This document shows positions 23,501 through 35,016 of a stretch of DNA of 64,000 nt, piece by piece. Under the pieces are notes generated by a model. That model did not search any database. It was given only the letters and a program-made list of their open reading frames with translations, and had not been told where the DNA came from. The stretch comes from Ophioceras dolichostomum (taxonomy: Eukaryota; Ascomycota; Sordariomycetes; Magnaporthales; Ophioceraceae): assembly GCA_003049485.1 (NCBI GenBank), contig PYST01000042.1, positions 62,001 to 126,000 on the forward strand, given 5' to 3'. Within the stretch, counting starts at the first letter, position 1; every line of letters begins with the position of its first letter. The position numbers and the translations under genes were made by a program.

Positions 23501-25036
23501 TCGCGCAAGGCCGTCGCGCTGCGCAGCCTCAACGACAGGCTGCAGGCCGCCAACGCGGCGGGGTACGAGATCTCCAACATCGACAAGCAGATCGTCACTG
23601 GCAAAATCAGGGTGGCGATGGCGCAGCGCGAGATCGATCTCCTGCAGACGCAGATCGACCAGGCGAGGGAGGCGGAGGACTTCCTGAGGGCGAAGTACAG
23701 CAACGCCGAGCTGTACGGGTGGATCGCGGGGCAGACGCGGAGCATGTACTATAACGCTTACACGGCCGCGTACGACCTCGCGAAGAAGGTCGAGAAGGTG
23801 TTCCGGTTCGAGAGGCCGCAGCTCTCCACCGTCGGCGGCGCAGCCTCTTCTTCTTCTTCGTCCGGGTCAAGCAGCAGCTTCATCCAGCCAGGCTACTGGA
23901 GCGCAAGCCGCGACGGCCTCCTGGCGGGCGAGGCGCTCTTCTACGCGCTCAAGCAGCTCGAGGCGGCCTACATCGCGGACCGGGGCCACGACTACGAGGT
24001 GGTCAAGCACGTGTCCCTGCGGCAGATCGACCCCCTCCAGCTGCTGATCCTGCGCGAGGCCGGCAGCTGCGAGTTCGCCGTGCCGGAGGTGCTGTTCGAC
24101 ATGGACTTCCCGGGGCACTACCTGAGGCGCATCAAGACTGTGGGGGTTACCGTACCCTGCGTCGTGGGTCCGTACGCGTCTGTGAACGCCACGCTGAAGC
24201 TGCTGTCGAACCGGTGCCGCACTTCTGCGTCGTTGGGAGGGAGCGCAGACGGGTACCCGGATCAGGGGAGCGATGGCCAAGATGATCCTAGGTTCGCTAC
24301 GGTGATGGTGCCTATCTCGGCGGTGGCGGTTAGCAGCGGCCAGGCGGCCGACAGCGGCGTGTTCGAGCTGTCGTTCCTGGGCGACAGGTACATGCCATTC
24401 GAGGGCGCCGGCGCCGTCAGCGCGTGGCGCCTCGAGCTGCCGCCGCCGCCGATGCGCGCGTTCGATTATAACAGCATCTCCGACGTGGTGCTCACTATTA
24501 AGTATACGAGTCTCGAGGGCGGTGCGGCGCTGAGGGACGCGGCGACGAAGGAGGTTGAGAGGTTCGTGGGTGCTTCTACTACTGGTGCGGACAGCGGCGG
24601 GGGACTTTACGCGCTGTTTGACGTGAAGAATGAGTTCGCGACTGGTTGGGCTAGATTGTTACAGCAGGGGAGTATTGGGGAGGAAGGGGTGGAGATCGTC
24701 CTGGCGGGACTGAGGGGACGGTTGCCTCTGTTGGCTACGGGGAGGGCTGCTGGAAGCGTGGAGGCTAGGGATGTGTATCTGCTGAGTGATGTGCCGCTGC
24801 CTGGGGGAGACGTGGAGGTCGAGTTGAGTGGGGTGGCTAACGCGACGCCGACGACGCTGGCGAGGGAGGATGGGAGGTTCAAGGGGCTTACGGGGTATGT
24901 TGCCACTGATTTTGGGATGGCGGTTGAGTCGTGGACTCTGAGGATTGGGAAGGGTGGTAGTGGTGGAGGAGGTGGAGGTGGGAAGCTGGCGGATGTGAAG
25001 AGGCTTTGGATGCTGGTAAGGTATGTTTTGAAGTGA
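14545..25036 (+). CDS. Tc-toxin TcA-type protein (pore/translocator subunit), four exons
   Basis: Exons 14545-18319, 18432-21942, 22114-22373 and 22509-25036. Introns of 112, 171 and 135 bp have donors GTGCGC, GTGAGT and GTGAGT, and all joins keep phase, giving about 3,357 residues. In bacteria TcA forms a pentamer that binds cells and injects the TcC effector. Seen: a VRP1-like region with a CVCDDC cluster (about 375-380) and the usual SPASYFVDLL stretch; the ABC-toxin N-terminal region with WEWMQRYRVWEANRKV (about 1887); a neuraminidase-like segment (about 1975); a long helical region with a hydrophobic Gly/Ala stretch (about 2650-2950) that fits the channel; and the C-terminal TcB-binding region (about 3016-3060). 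There is no signal peptide. Bacterial TcA proteins are nearer 2,500 residues, so this one is enlarged, apparently by beta-rich inserts (about 795-917 and 1517-1585). The ATG is the first in a frame that is conserved soon after. Confidence 0.93.
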
Positions 25037-25847
25037 GTTAGCGGGGGGATATCATGTTTCGGGGGTATGAGTTTCCTTCAATAGCTACCGAGGTATACTT
25101 CGTCCTTCCATTACTACCTACTAAGATTAATGATAATGATGATAATGATTATGATTATGACTATGATGAGTGTACCCCTATTTTCTATCCTACCCAGCGG
25201 CCACTGCTTCTTTGGGGCTCCCGACCTGTGTTATGCCACAGCAACCTTCCTACATTAAAAGACACCAATTAGTCTTAAATCTATCTGTGTCAGTGGCGAA
25301 TCGAGTAGGCTAGGTACTACAATTACTCACCCTCGACTAGCCAGTCATGAACCGGATAAAGATGCCGGAATCTGCGAAAGCTTGCCGCGATCATACCGTT
25401 CCAGCTGGAGGAATGGAGTAGCTGAAGCGGGGTCTCTCCTCACATCAACGATATAAGCGGACGCGGTTAAAACTCCCGAACTTGCTAATTAAGGTACCAG
25501 GGGGGAGATTCATCTATAACACGCGTCCTGGCAGTCACCCTCGCCAGAGCTCGTTATGCATCTCGGAGCATCGTTTGTCGGCACCATTGAGATGGGAGGG
25601 GAGAGGGGGTTTCTAGCAACCGGTAAGAGAGAGCTGTTCTTCCTAGCTCCCCTCGAGCCTCTCGGCATTTGTTCGCTTGGGGCTTCGGCTGCTTTGCAGA
25701 CAGTATAGGAACCAGATATAAGATGGGCAGGTGTAAGGGCTCTGCCCCGGACACGGAGCAGTGGCGGGAGCCAACGGTCGTCGGCCACGACACTTCAACG
25801 AAAGGAAAGAGGATACTGAAGACTCCAAATATCACATCTCGTCCATC
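25037..25847. other. Intergenic between the TcA-type gene and the DUF8021-like gene
   Basis: The left side is the 3' flank of the TcA-type gene, with a low-complexity GAT/ATGATT run near 25130-25170. The right side is the promoter of the next gene. No further gene is supported. Confidence 0.5.
25716..25722 (+). promoter_or_regulatory. TATA-like box of the DUF8021-like gene
   Basis: The sequence ATATAAG stands 126 bp before the start codon at 25848, a plausible distance for a fungal TATA element with a short leader. Confidence 0.4.
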
Positions 25848-26747
25848 ATGCGTGTCTCCATCCTCCTCACGGCCGCGATCTCATCGCTGGCCCCCATAGT
25901 CTCAGCGCAATGCTCCCGAGACCTCCTCAAGACCGTGACCAGTCTCTACACGGAAGCCCAAGCGGCAGGCGACCCTTCGGTCCTGGGTTTCCTCCTCAGC
26001 ACGGAGCTCAAGTATACCGAGAACGAGGTCGAGGTCGACTACGTCAAGGGCGTCATCTCGCAGCCGCTCAAGATCGACAACCAGTTCAACAGCCACGACC
26101 CGGTCCTCTGCGGCACCTTCACCGAGCTGATCGTCGCGGACGATCCCCACCCCTACGTGATCGGCACGCGCATCCTCGTGACCAACAACAAGATCACCAC
26201 GATCGAGTCCGTCGTCACCGACGACGGCGACTGGCTCTTCAACGCCACCGGCTACCTGCACTACACCAGCCAGGAAAAATGGGGGCCCATCCCTCCGGAG
26301 AAGCGCGACTCTCGCGACGTCATCAAGGCCGCGGGCGACGCCTACTTCGACCGCTTCCACAACGCGAGCGTCGTCATCCCCGCCGGCACCCCCTGCGCGC
26401 GGCTCGAGGGAGGGGCGTCCACGGGCGCCAGCAACCCGACGGCCAACACCTGCACGCTCGGCGTGCCGTCCACCATCACGGTCACGAACCGCCGGTACGT
26501 GGTCGACGAGGAGTACGGCACCGTCGACATCTTCTGCGGCTTTCCCCAGCTCGACAGGTCCGTGCCGCAGAAGGCCATGCCGGACAGCCACCTGTTCCGC
26601 GTCGAGGGCGGGCTGATCCGGTACATCCACACCGTGTCGTCGTGCGAGGCCAAGGGCTGCGGGCTGAGCGGGGGGTTTCCCGGCAGTGGCGGTCCCCCTC
26701 CTCGGCAGCGTCGTCGTCGTCATCGGGAGAGCGTCTTCCGGGGCTGA
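25848..26747 (+). CDS. Secreted DUF8021-like protein
   Basis: Single exon, 299 residues. The start is the ATG at 25848 rather than upstream in-frame codons, because it begins a good signal peptide (MRVSILLTAAISSLAPIVSA, then QC). The mature part resembles the fungal DUF8021 family, a SnoaL/NTF2-like fold found alone or attached to secondary-metabolism enzymes. Features include an N-terminal helix starting CSRDLLKTVTSLYTEA, a KYTENE stretch, a GDWLFNA stretch near the middle, and a second half with paired cysteines. Glycosylation sequons (NAT, NAS) fit secretion. The C-terminus ends in a basic run (RQRRRRHR), unusual for the family. The function is unknown. It lies next to the TcA-type gene on the same strand, but no functional link can be shown. 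Confidence 0.8.
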   Translation: MRVSILLTAAISSLAPIVSAQCSRDLLKTVTSLYTEAQAAGDPSVLGFLLSTELKYTENEVEVDYVKGVISQPLKIDNQFNSHDPVLCGTFTELIVADDPHPYVIGTRILVTNNKITTIESVVTDDGDWLFNATGYLHYTSQEKWGPIPPEKRDSRDVIKAAGDAYFDRFHNASVVIPAGTPCARLEGGASTGASNPTANTCTLGVPSTITVTNRRYVVDEEYGTVDIFCGFPQLDRSVPQKAMPDSHLFRVEGGLIRYIHTVSSCEAKGCGLSGGFPGSGGPPPRQRRRRHRESVFRG

Positions 26748-28096
26748 GTAGCCCGAGGGCTACATCTGGCGACAAAAGGTCAAGTTTGACCGGTCCAGAA
26801 ACTCAAGAGCACAGCAATGTATTTTGTTTCGTGTAAGGAGATGGAACCCTTCCTTAGTAAAGCGTAGTCGAAGCTACATTTCGATCCCAAAAGTATTGTG
26901 ACAGAAGGAGGAAAGGAAGACAAAAGCACGGAGCATCCCGCAGTTTAAGGAAACTAAGCGTGGCGGCAGCACGATCAACTTCTTACTCGGACCCTTCTGA
27001 TGTGGCAAGTGCGCCAATCCTGTGACGATGAGAGAAAGCGAGCACAAATGGTAGTTTATATCAGATCATGTCTCATTGAGTCCATCTATATGGGGGAAAA
27101 CGTCGTTTCTCCAGCGCCCCCCTTCCTTCCTTCTGCTGCCCCCTAGTGTGGAAATAGCCTCCATCCATTCCTCCCTTCCTTTATAAGAAATGAGAGAAAA
27201 GAAAATATATCCTCCGATCCTCAAGCAATGGGCCAAATTAAATAAAAGGTACCTCCCCAGGCTTCAATCAATCCTTTCCAAAGAAAGATCCCCTGTACTA
27301 TACTACCATAGCAAACACCAATAGGGGTAGGAAAATACTAGTTGGAAATAACAGACTACCTCCTTGGGTAGGTGGTCTGATGAAGAAAGTATAGAGTCTA
27401 TAAGCGGAGCCGTACTCAACCGCACAGACTTGACCGATGGTAGACGCCAGCTACCTAGCAAACGCAATCTGTAAGATACTACGCGATCAGTCGGTCGTGA
27501 ATTGCGTGCTCAGCTCCCTCTACGTGGGCCCAGAAGAGTGTATATGAGTGGTAGGCAATAAGAAGGAAGGAGAAGGATACGCACCTGTGGTCCTGAATCC
27601 ATTGCATAGTATTGACCAGCCCTCTATATGTGTGTGGGCCGCGATAGTAGCTTCGAGCTAGCAGGCAGGGTCAGGTAGGTAGAAAAGGAGGAGCAATAAA
27701 TAGATGGCAGTAACGCTTTCCGTGCCGACGCCTCCTCCCGCTTCCAAGAGCTCTGCCATTTCTCCCACTTATGGCCAGGCGCGTGAGCGTGTGACTCTCC
27801 CTCTCGTGTCGGCGTTCAGTTCATCCGGGCGAATATGACAAGGTTGATCGCCTGGGGAGCTGCCGTGCCATAGCTTAGCTTTGTACGTTTGTGCCTGTTT
27901 TGGCGCGACCAGGAGTAGGCCGGCTGCTCTGGCCTTACTGAAGAAAGGCCAGCCATCTCACGCAACAGGAAGGAAAGAGTCCACCGTACCCAGCTAAGCA
28001 AGGTAGGAAGGAGAGGAAACCCAAAGACCCAAAAAATTTCGATCGAGAAGCTAGCAGGCGGTCACCGCTCGTCTTAAAAGTGACGGTCGTCGTGTT
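26748..28096. other. Intergenic, convergent 3' flanks
   Basis: Between a plus-strand and a minus-strand gene. I see no gene here. It probably contains both 3' UTRs and terminators. Confidence 0.5.
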
Positions 28097-30972
28097 TCAG
28101 ATATCGCCGTTGACCAGTATCGACTTGCACACCAACAACCTGTGGCACGCCTCCTGGAGCAGCTCCGATTGCGCCTGGACCAGGATGTGGTGCATCAGCT
28201 CCAGCAGGTCCGGCAAGCCGCCCGCCAGGCCCCTCGCCGTGCTCTCGGTCAGTTCTTTCTGCTGCGCCACATTGGACAGGTACGTCACGACGCTGTTGTA
28301 GTTCCCTACTGGGTCGAACGTCGTGGGCGACAGCGGGGACAGGACGACCCCGCCGTGCTGCGGCTGACCACCACCACCACCACCACCACCGCCGCCGCAG
28401 TAGTAGGGGTGTTGTTGGTGGGCCCCTCCTACTACTACAGGTCCTACTCCTGGCCCTCCTCCCGATCCCCCTACTCCGTAGTGGTTGTCCTGGTACTGGC
28501 TCCGCGCGTAAAACGGCAAGTTGCCAGGCGCTCCGCCGGCGCCGGCGGCGCCGATGCCCCTCGTCCTCAGCGCGCGGACGTAGGACCAGATGCTGAGCGT
28601 GGCGTAGTACATAATCCACGGCCTGTGGGGGTCCGGCTCGCAGCGGACCGAGTACGTCGAGATCTGCAGCGGGGCCAACATGAGGTCGTCGGGGCTCGCG
28701 CTGACGCCGCTCCCGTGGTGCAGCGCGGCCTGCGCCACGGCAGCCACCTGCGCGAGGTGCCTCCTCTCCGGCCGGCGCTGGTGCACGAGCACGCGGTGCA
28801 GCAGCTTGAAGGCGTGCAGGACGGCGTGGCGCGTCGACGCCAGCCCGGCCCAGGACTTCATGCGCGTCATCACGTTATTGTGATCGCGCGTCGAGACCTT
28901 GCGGCCGAGCAGCTGTTTCGCTCCCGCGTAGACCTGACAGTCGACGATGTCGACGTACAGGCTGATCTGCGCGAGGTGGTACAGCACTCCGGCGCTCTGG
29001 ATGGGGCCGTTGGCGTCCGCCCGGGGCCCGTTCACGCTGCTGCTGGACGCGTCCGGCAGCGAGCCCTGGGCGCTGTCGAAGCTGGCCTTCCACGTGTCGA
29101 AGGAGTCCAGGAGTGTCTTGCGCCAGTTATCCCGGGTCTCGGCGTTTGGGGCCGAGAGGTCCATCCACTTCATGTGGGTCTCTCGGTGGTGGAGGTGCCA
29201 CCCGACGTTCAGCAGGCCGGACATGATGACCATCCGGCCGAAGCTGTGGGTGCGCACCTCCTTGCCGTGCAGGGCCCGCTTCAGGGCGTCGAGGAATGAG
29301 ACGGGCCTGAGGCCGTACATGCGCAGGTTCGCGTCCAGCTGCCGCATCTCGTCAGGGCTCGACGCCGTCCACAGGTTGTCGTCGCAGGGCAACGGCAGCC
29401 GGATCTCATGCGGAGCCATGTCCGCCGTGTGGCCGAACATGCACGCGTGGATCACATCCATCATAAAGGCTGCGAACACGACACGGTGCATGGCCTCCGT
29501 CTCGGCCCACCGAATCCACCAGTTCCGTGCGTCAAGCACGCCGGATGAGACAACACCGCCGCCCACTGAATGCCCGACGTTCGTGAGCAGCGGCTGCTCT
29601 GGGGGAGATTCGCTCCCGGACCGGCCGATCAAGGGGCTGCCCCGGCGCAGAAGCGTCAGCATGGCCGAGTGGTAGATGTGGGCCCGTTCGTGCAGGCGGC
29701 GGGACGAGAACAGCTTCTCGTACAACTCAAGCAGGAGCAACGCCTGAGCTGTCGAGAGGCTGACCGGCGGCGAGGCCTCGTCAGTTGTAACAATCTCCCA
29801 CCTGAGGCCCCACACGATCACATCGGCGAAGCCACCGTGTTCAATCAGGGTGCCGTTACTATCCCTACTACGAAGCGATGCGGCACCCAGCGCCAGCATG
29901 GACAGGAAGAGCACCGTCGAACATCGGTTGCACGAAAATGTGGGCTGGTGAATGATGGGCAGACGCGCCGACACGTGCTCCCAGTACTCATGCAGACAGC
30001 CTTGGAGCATTTGCATGCTCAATGCAGGGATATCGCCGTTGCCATCCACCGCCAGATTATGTACGAGAGGCTCAAGTTTTGGGTACTTGCGTCGGAAGGC
30101 AATAAACCAGCGTATGACCTCCTGGCGGCGATACTCCATCAGCGCCTCATCGGCCTCGACCATCCGCGGAGGGCTCTCGAGCTGGGACCGGCCGGTGAGA
30201 GACTCGTAGTCGTAGGGAACGTTGGTGTTGAAGGGAGACTCCAGTCCGCCCTCGAGGAAGGGGATGCTTGAGATGTCGAACTCAGCGTAGCTGGTCTGGC
30301 TGTTGTCGAAGAGCCAGGTGGCGAAGTTTCCTTGGCCAAGAGGATCGTTCTCGCCAGGCGGGAAGCCCCAGGACATTACAGGGGTTTGCTCTTGCAAACC
30401 CTGCATATACACCGGCTTCGGGTGAAGGATGTTGCTGACCGCCATGTCGCCCGCCGGAGGGACCACCGGAGGGACTACGGGAGGAACCACAGGAGGAACC
30501 ACCTGAGGGGGCCAGTTCTGGGCCTCTACCATGCGGTTGGGATTTTGATGGGCTTGGTGTGATAATTGCGTTTGATGGGGAGCATGCTGGTGCATATGTG
30601 GATGCTGATACAGATGTGACTGCTGATGGGGGGCATGGGTGTTCTGATGGGCTTGTTGTTGAGCCAGATGGGGAGGATGCGATGGAGGACTATGATGAGC
30701 AGGCTGAGTCTGATGGGCCGGATGAGCTTGGCGACCCGTATGGGTAGAGCTACTGGGGTAATTTGGATATGAGTCTGCCATCGCCATGGCGCTAGCACTC
30801 GACTCGGGGGTCAAGAGCATGACTGAATCGTGGGCCGAAGTAGGAGATGCGTTTTGGGGTGGGGGTATCGGTTGCTGATGAATGGTTTCTAGGGGCTGTT
30901 GATGACGTTGGGCTCGCGCCTCGGGCTGAGGTGGCTGATGGCGACGAGGTTGCTGCTGCTCCCTCGCCTGCA

Positions 30973-31004
<32 letters not shown>

Positions 31005-32518
31005 ACCTGTAGTGCTTGTTGTGCCTGTTGCGCCTGTTGTGCCTGTTGCGCCTGTAGTGCTTGTTGTGCCTGTTGCGCCTGTAGTGCTTGTTGTGCCTGT
31101 TGCGCCTGTTGCGCCTGTTGCGCCTGTTGCGCCTGTTGCGCCTGTTGCGCCTGTTGTGCCTGTTGTGCCTGTTGTGCCTGTAGTGCTTGTTGTGATTGTA
31201 GTGCTTGTTGTGCCTTTTGCGCCTGTTGCGCCTGTTGCGCCTGTTGCGTCTGTTGAGCCTGTTGCGCCTGTTGCGTCTGTAGTGCTTGTTGCGTCTGTAA
31301 TGCCTGTAGTGCCTGCTGTGCCTGTCGCTGTTGTTGGGTCTGTTGTTGTTGTTGGGCCTGTTGTTGATGCAGTTGATGCTGATGACGGCGGTGGTTCTGT
31401 TCCTGCTGTATTTGAGGCGACTGCCGCACATGGGGTGAGTGCTGCATTCGCGGCGACTGCACTGCTTGTGGCGACATGTGCGGCGACTGCTCTGCTTGTG
31501 GCGACTGTTGCTGGCGGTGCTGAGGCTGCTGTGGGATATGGTCAGGCCTCGCACGAGGGTTCCGGTTCCCCAGTTCGGAACCGCCAGTGGTGGAGGGCGA
31601 GGCGGCCGACATGTCAGCCAGAGAACTACGAGTTGCTCGCCTGTCTCTGCCCTCCGCTGGACCGTCAACGTGACGTGGTGCGCCGGCGCCAGTAGGCTTT
31701 GGATCTACGGGGCTTCCGGCGTCCGAGCCTGAATTCACAAGCTGGAGCGTCGGGGGGCCAACGAATCCCCTGAGACGGTGCCTGGGCACATACGAGGCGG
31801 AGTGGTGCCGGCTCTTATGGCGGGCAAGCAGGTCAGCGCGCACAAAGGAATGCACACATCCCTCCTCTGTGCACTTGAAGATCTCGGGCGGGTTGTCTTC
31901 AGTGAACGGAGTATTAGCCATAGTCATGGTCAGGGAGGCATAACAAGAAGCAGCAAGGGGAAGGAAGAAAGACAGATAAGAAAAACAAGTGGTATAGGCC
32001 AAGGTTAACCTTTCCGCCTTACTAGGGTCGAGGAGCACGGCATAGCAGGCTGGAGAGAGACGGGACTGGGAATACATAAGACAGCCGTAGAGGCAGCAGT
32101 CACCACTACTCCCGAGACTCGATGCAAGGACGGGCCACTTGGTTGGGGGAGAGAAGCAAAGAAGCAAAGAAGCAAATACAAGGGTCCGACCAGGACCTAT
32201 GGATCGCGTACGGTTCAATTGATGTCGCTGAAGGTGCTCGGCGCGAGTGTACATGCGCCCACAGCCTTCGAACGAACACGCGAAGCGGCGAGGAGCGCCT
32301 CGTCTGCTTGCCCGCTTTGTCGTGCTGGTAGTGGCAGCACTGCCTGCGTTGCCAGAGTTGCCGGCGTCGACGGCTTCAGTCTCCTCTTGGGTTTGCAAGT
32401 CGATTACAATTGGCGATGAGGCCATGGGGGGAGGCGACTCTGACCCCGAATCCCACTCATTAGATGGGGGAGAGGGGGCTTGTATGGGGGCAAGTCTTCG
32501 TCTCAGCTCTCTAGTCAT
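28097..32518 (-). CDS. C2H2 zinc finger / fungal-trans transcription factor with Gln/Ala repeat
   Basis: Exons 32212-32518 and 28097-31896. The 315-bp intron (31897-32211, donor GTACGC) is a multiple of three and stays open, but removing it supplies the missing last His of the first finger. That gives two adjacent C2H2 fingers (CSFEGC...H...H and CTEEGC...H...H). The ATG at 32518 is the first real ATG; the frame continues upstream only from a TTG. The spliced product is about 1,368 residues. After the fingers come long Gln-, His- and Pro-rich stretches, including a QA/QQ minisatellite and a run of ten Gln. The second half holds a fungal-specific transcription factor domain (HEYWEHVSARLPIIHQPTF, followed by helical segments). 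The C-terminus has a poly-Gly run. It is a nuclear DNA-binding regulator of unknown targets. Confidence 0.88.
30974..31003. repeat. (CTG)10 trinucleotide run
   Basis: Ten uninterrupted CTG units. On the coding minus strand they read as ten CAG codons, i.e. ten Gln residues in the transcription factor. Confidence 0.95.
31010..31330. repeat. 9-bp coding minisatellite (CCTGTTGCG/CCTGTTGTG and variants)
   Basis: About 35 imperfect units of nine bases, encoding repeated Gln-Ala-Gln tripeptides on the minus strand. The variants differ mostly by C/T at one position and by GTTG/TAGTG changes. The period is a multiple of three, so copy-number change keeps the frame. Confidence 0.9.
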
Positions 32519-35016
32519 TTCGCGGTGGGGAGCGGGAGTCCTCTTCGATGTTTGGGGGTAATAGAGATGGAAGAAGAAAGAGGCAGCCAAGGACCGCCGA
32601 AAAGCAAAAAGGTGTGCGTTATCCGCCCGCTCTCTCGCATGGGTTTGGTGGGAGGCGTCGCGTAAAGCAGAGCCAGAGTTTACCGATCCCTGGGACAGGA
32701 AGAAGTCGGATTTAGAGCGGCCGTTGGCAGAGACGAGAAAAGAAGCGTTTCCATTTTCCTTGACTCTTGGGCCTTTGATTTTTCTTCTCTCCGTTTCTCA
32801 CTCTGCCCCTACTCCATTATTCTTCTCAAACCAAAGCCGAGGTGGTGGGAGACATCGGTCTTGGGGGCAAGTCGAGGTTCGTGTGCTGGGGAATAACGTG
32901 GGGCGATGGGTGCGAACCCCAAAACCTTCTTCCCCTCACCATCTCGCCTCGCTCTGGTTCCCTGCTCCCTGCCGGGTCTGGGGCCGCTGGGCACCCACTG
33001 CCAGGAAGTCTGTGTTCGCCCACACGCCAGAACCATGAGCTTTGCCCCCCACCCCCCACGTCGACCCCCCAAATTTCACCATACAAAATGCTATCCGCGT
33101 GGGGGGTGCGGTCCAATCTACAACAGGACATATGTGAATGGCATTTTTCGGTGAAGATGGTGGAAATCAACGCGATGGTTTCTGCAGCTCGATTGGAGAC
33201 CATTGGAGACAACTGTAGGGTGAGTCCGCCCTTGGCAAATTAAGCTGAATGTCGCTGGCGACATGAATGTTTTTTTTGGGTTCTCTTTCAACAGTTTCAA
33301 GAGTTCAGGTCTCTGAAAATGGTGCCGCTATTCAGCTTCCTTCAGTGCGGCTGGGGGCGAACGGCGCTCGTGCAGGCTTGGAATGATAACAAGGGGTTGA
33401 GAGACCAAATCGCATCGTAGCACGCAGGCAGGTCGTGGAAATTGTCCGACCAGACACCAACTTCATAATTCATCAAAACGGCGTCCATCCGCACCATCCA
33501 TCATCTATCTCCATCCATCCCTCCATCCATCATCCATCCGTACCACAACCTCATCCGTGCGTTGCGTTCCAGCATTCATGTTGCTTGGAGCCTCTGTCGC
33601 CAGGTGGCATGACCCCTCCATTACGAAAGCCGACGGGCCAATCCCAGACCCCTTCAGCACCTTGTGGTGATGCAGGGTGCTTCTCTGGTTCTTTTTTTGA
33701 CCGCCAACCGCCCACGCCCAGGCCTTCGTTCAATCACAAGGCGTTATAATGGGTGATAACTGAGTGAAAGCTGGGCGATAGACGGCTGGGTGTTCCCTGT
33801 CCGTGTGTACAGGTGGCGTCCCGAGTTATGTGTCCGTGGTGCGCGATAGTGCAGGTTCATTGTGCCGTCGTGCAACCTCGAATGTCGGTCTATCCACGGT
33901 GATTCACTGTCCTCGATAGATAACGCTGTCAACCGTAAGTTGCCAACATTTGTTGCCATATGCAAGCAAACTGCAGAATGCAGACCACTGCTGCTACGCA
34001 CGATACCAGAACTTTCATGTTGCTGGAACAGCCGGCATCGCTGCCTGCCCCGACACACACAAGTCCGGACCCAACGCCCCCCAATTTGATAAAGTCATGA
34101 AAATGATTGAAACCGGGGATTGAGGGGTAAGGTCGAACGCCATTTTGATAAGTGAAACCTGTTCGGTGTGCCATGGTCCGAGTCCCATACCAGGGCGTTA
34201 GCCACGCATTCCTGGCCATTGTATTCCTTGCCCTCCCTCGAGCCAGGATATCCCTGCGAAGTGTGTCTCGATCGTCATCCCTCCCTGCTGGCAACTTCCA
34301 GCTCAGAAGTCAGACACCACTGCATGTTGACCACCAATTATAGCAGAACTCGTCACAGCGATATCAAATGAGAAAAGTGCAATTTGAGGCGCCAGCAGTG
34401 ATCGGGTTAAAGTCTACCGATCGTGGAGGCGTAAGATGTTGTCGCCCCCAAACTTCCACGGTCGAGAATCTCTCAGGCTCTCCTGTCCAGAACTCTGCTC
34501 TGATAGCACGAGTACGAAAAACTCCACTTCATACACACCGGATTCGAATACCGCTTAATTGCTAGTAGACTTACTGGTACTCGTACCTAAGTAGGTCCTT
34601 TCTCGCTATAAGCTTCACACTCCATTCCCCACCTCCTAGAGGGACATACTATAATTAGACAGTGAAAAGTACCGGGACACAAGCCTCGTGTACTCGTCCT
34701 CCTGTATTGCAGTCGGTTCTCTAACCCGGGGTGAATCCCGCACAAAGTCTGATCGGCGTTGCAGAGGTCCTCGACCGAACAAGAGGCATGTCGAGTCCCT
34801 TTACTACTATACCATCCTATGTGCGCTCACGGCCAACGCCACTGGCATTGAGGTTGCTCGAGCAAAAGGAGTCTTGATAGTAGTATTCTCTTCCTATGCT
34901 CGCAATAAAAGCTCCATATCCTGATAATTTTCAAAAAGGACAGTAGTAACGCAGAGGCTGATGTACTGGCAGGCAGGTACTCCTTCTCCGCATACGCTCC
35001 TCCTCGGGGAATGCAC
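32519..35016. other. 2.5-kb intergenic region
   Basis: This contains the promoter of the transcription factor on the left and the 3' flank of the minus-strand ankyrin gene on the right. A CATC-type microsatellite lies at about 33483-33540. Open frames here show no domain, signal peptide or splice support. Confidence 0.5.
33483..33540. repeat. CATC/CCATC microsatellite
   Basis: An imperfect run of CATC and CCATC units in non-coding DNA. Confidence 0.8.

Noticed and set aside
31010..31330. Regular repeats considered as a CRISPR array
   Set aside because: The units are nine bases with no spacers, and they lie in a eukaryotic coding exon.
30847..31695. A 282-residue plus-strand frame of Val/Pro/Ala repeats
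   Set aside because: It is the opposite-strand reading of the Gln/Ala minisatellite in the transcription factor.
34520..34560. A T-arm-like GGATTCGAAT sequence
   Set aside because: No D arm, anticodon arm or acceptor stem can be drawn upstream.
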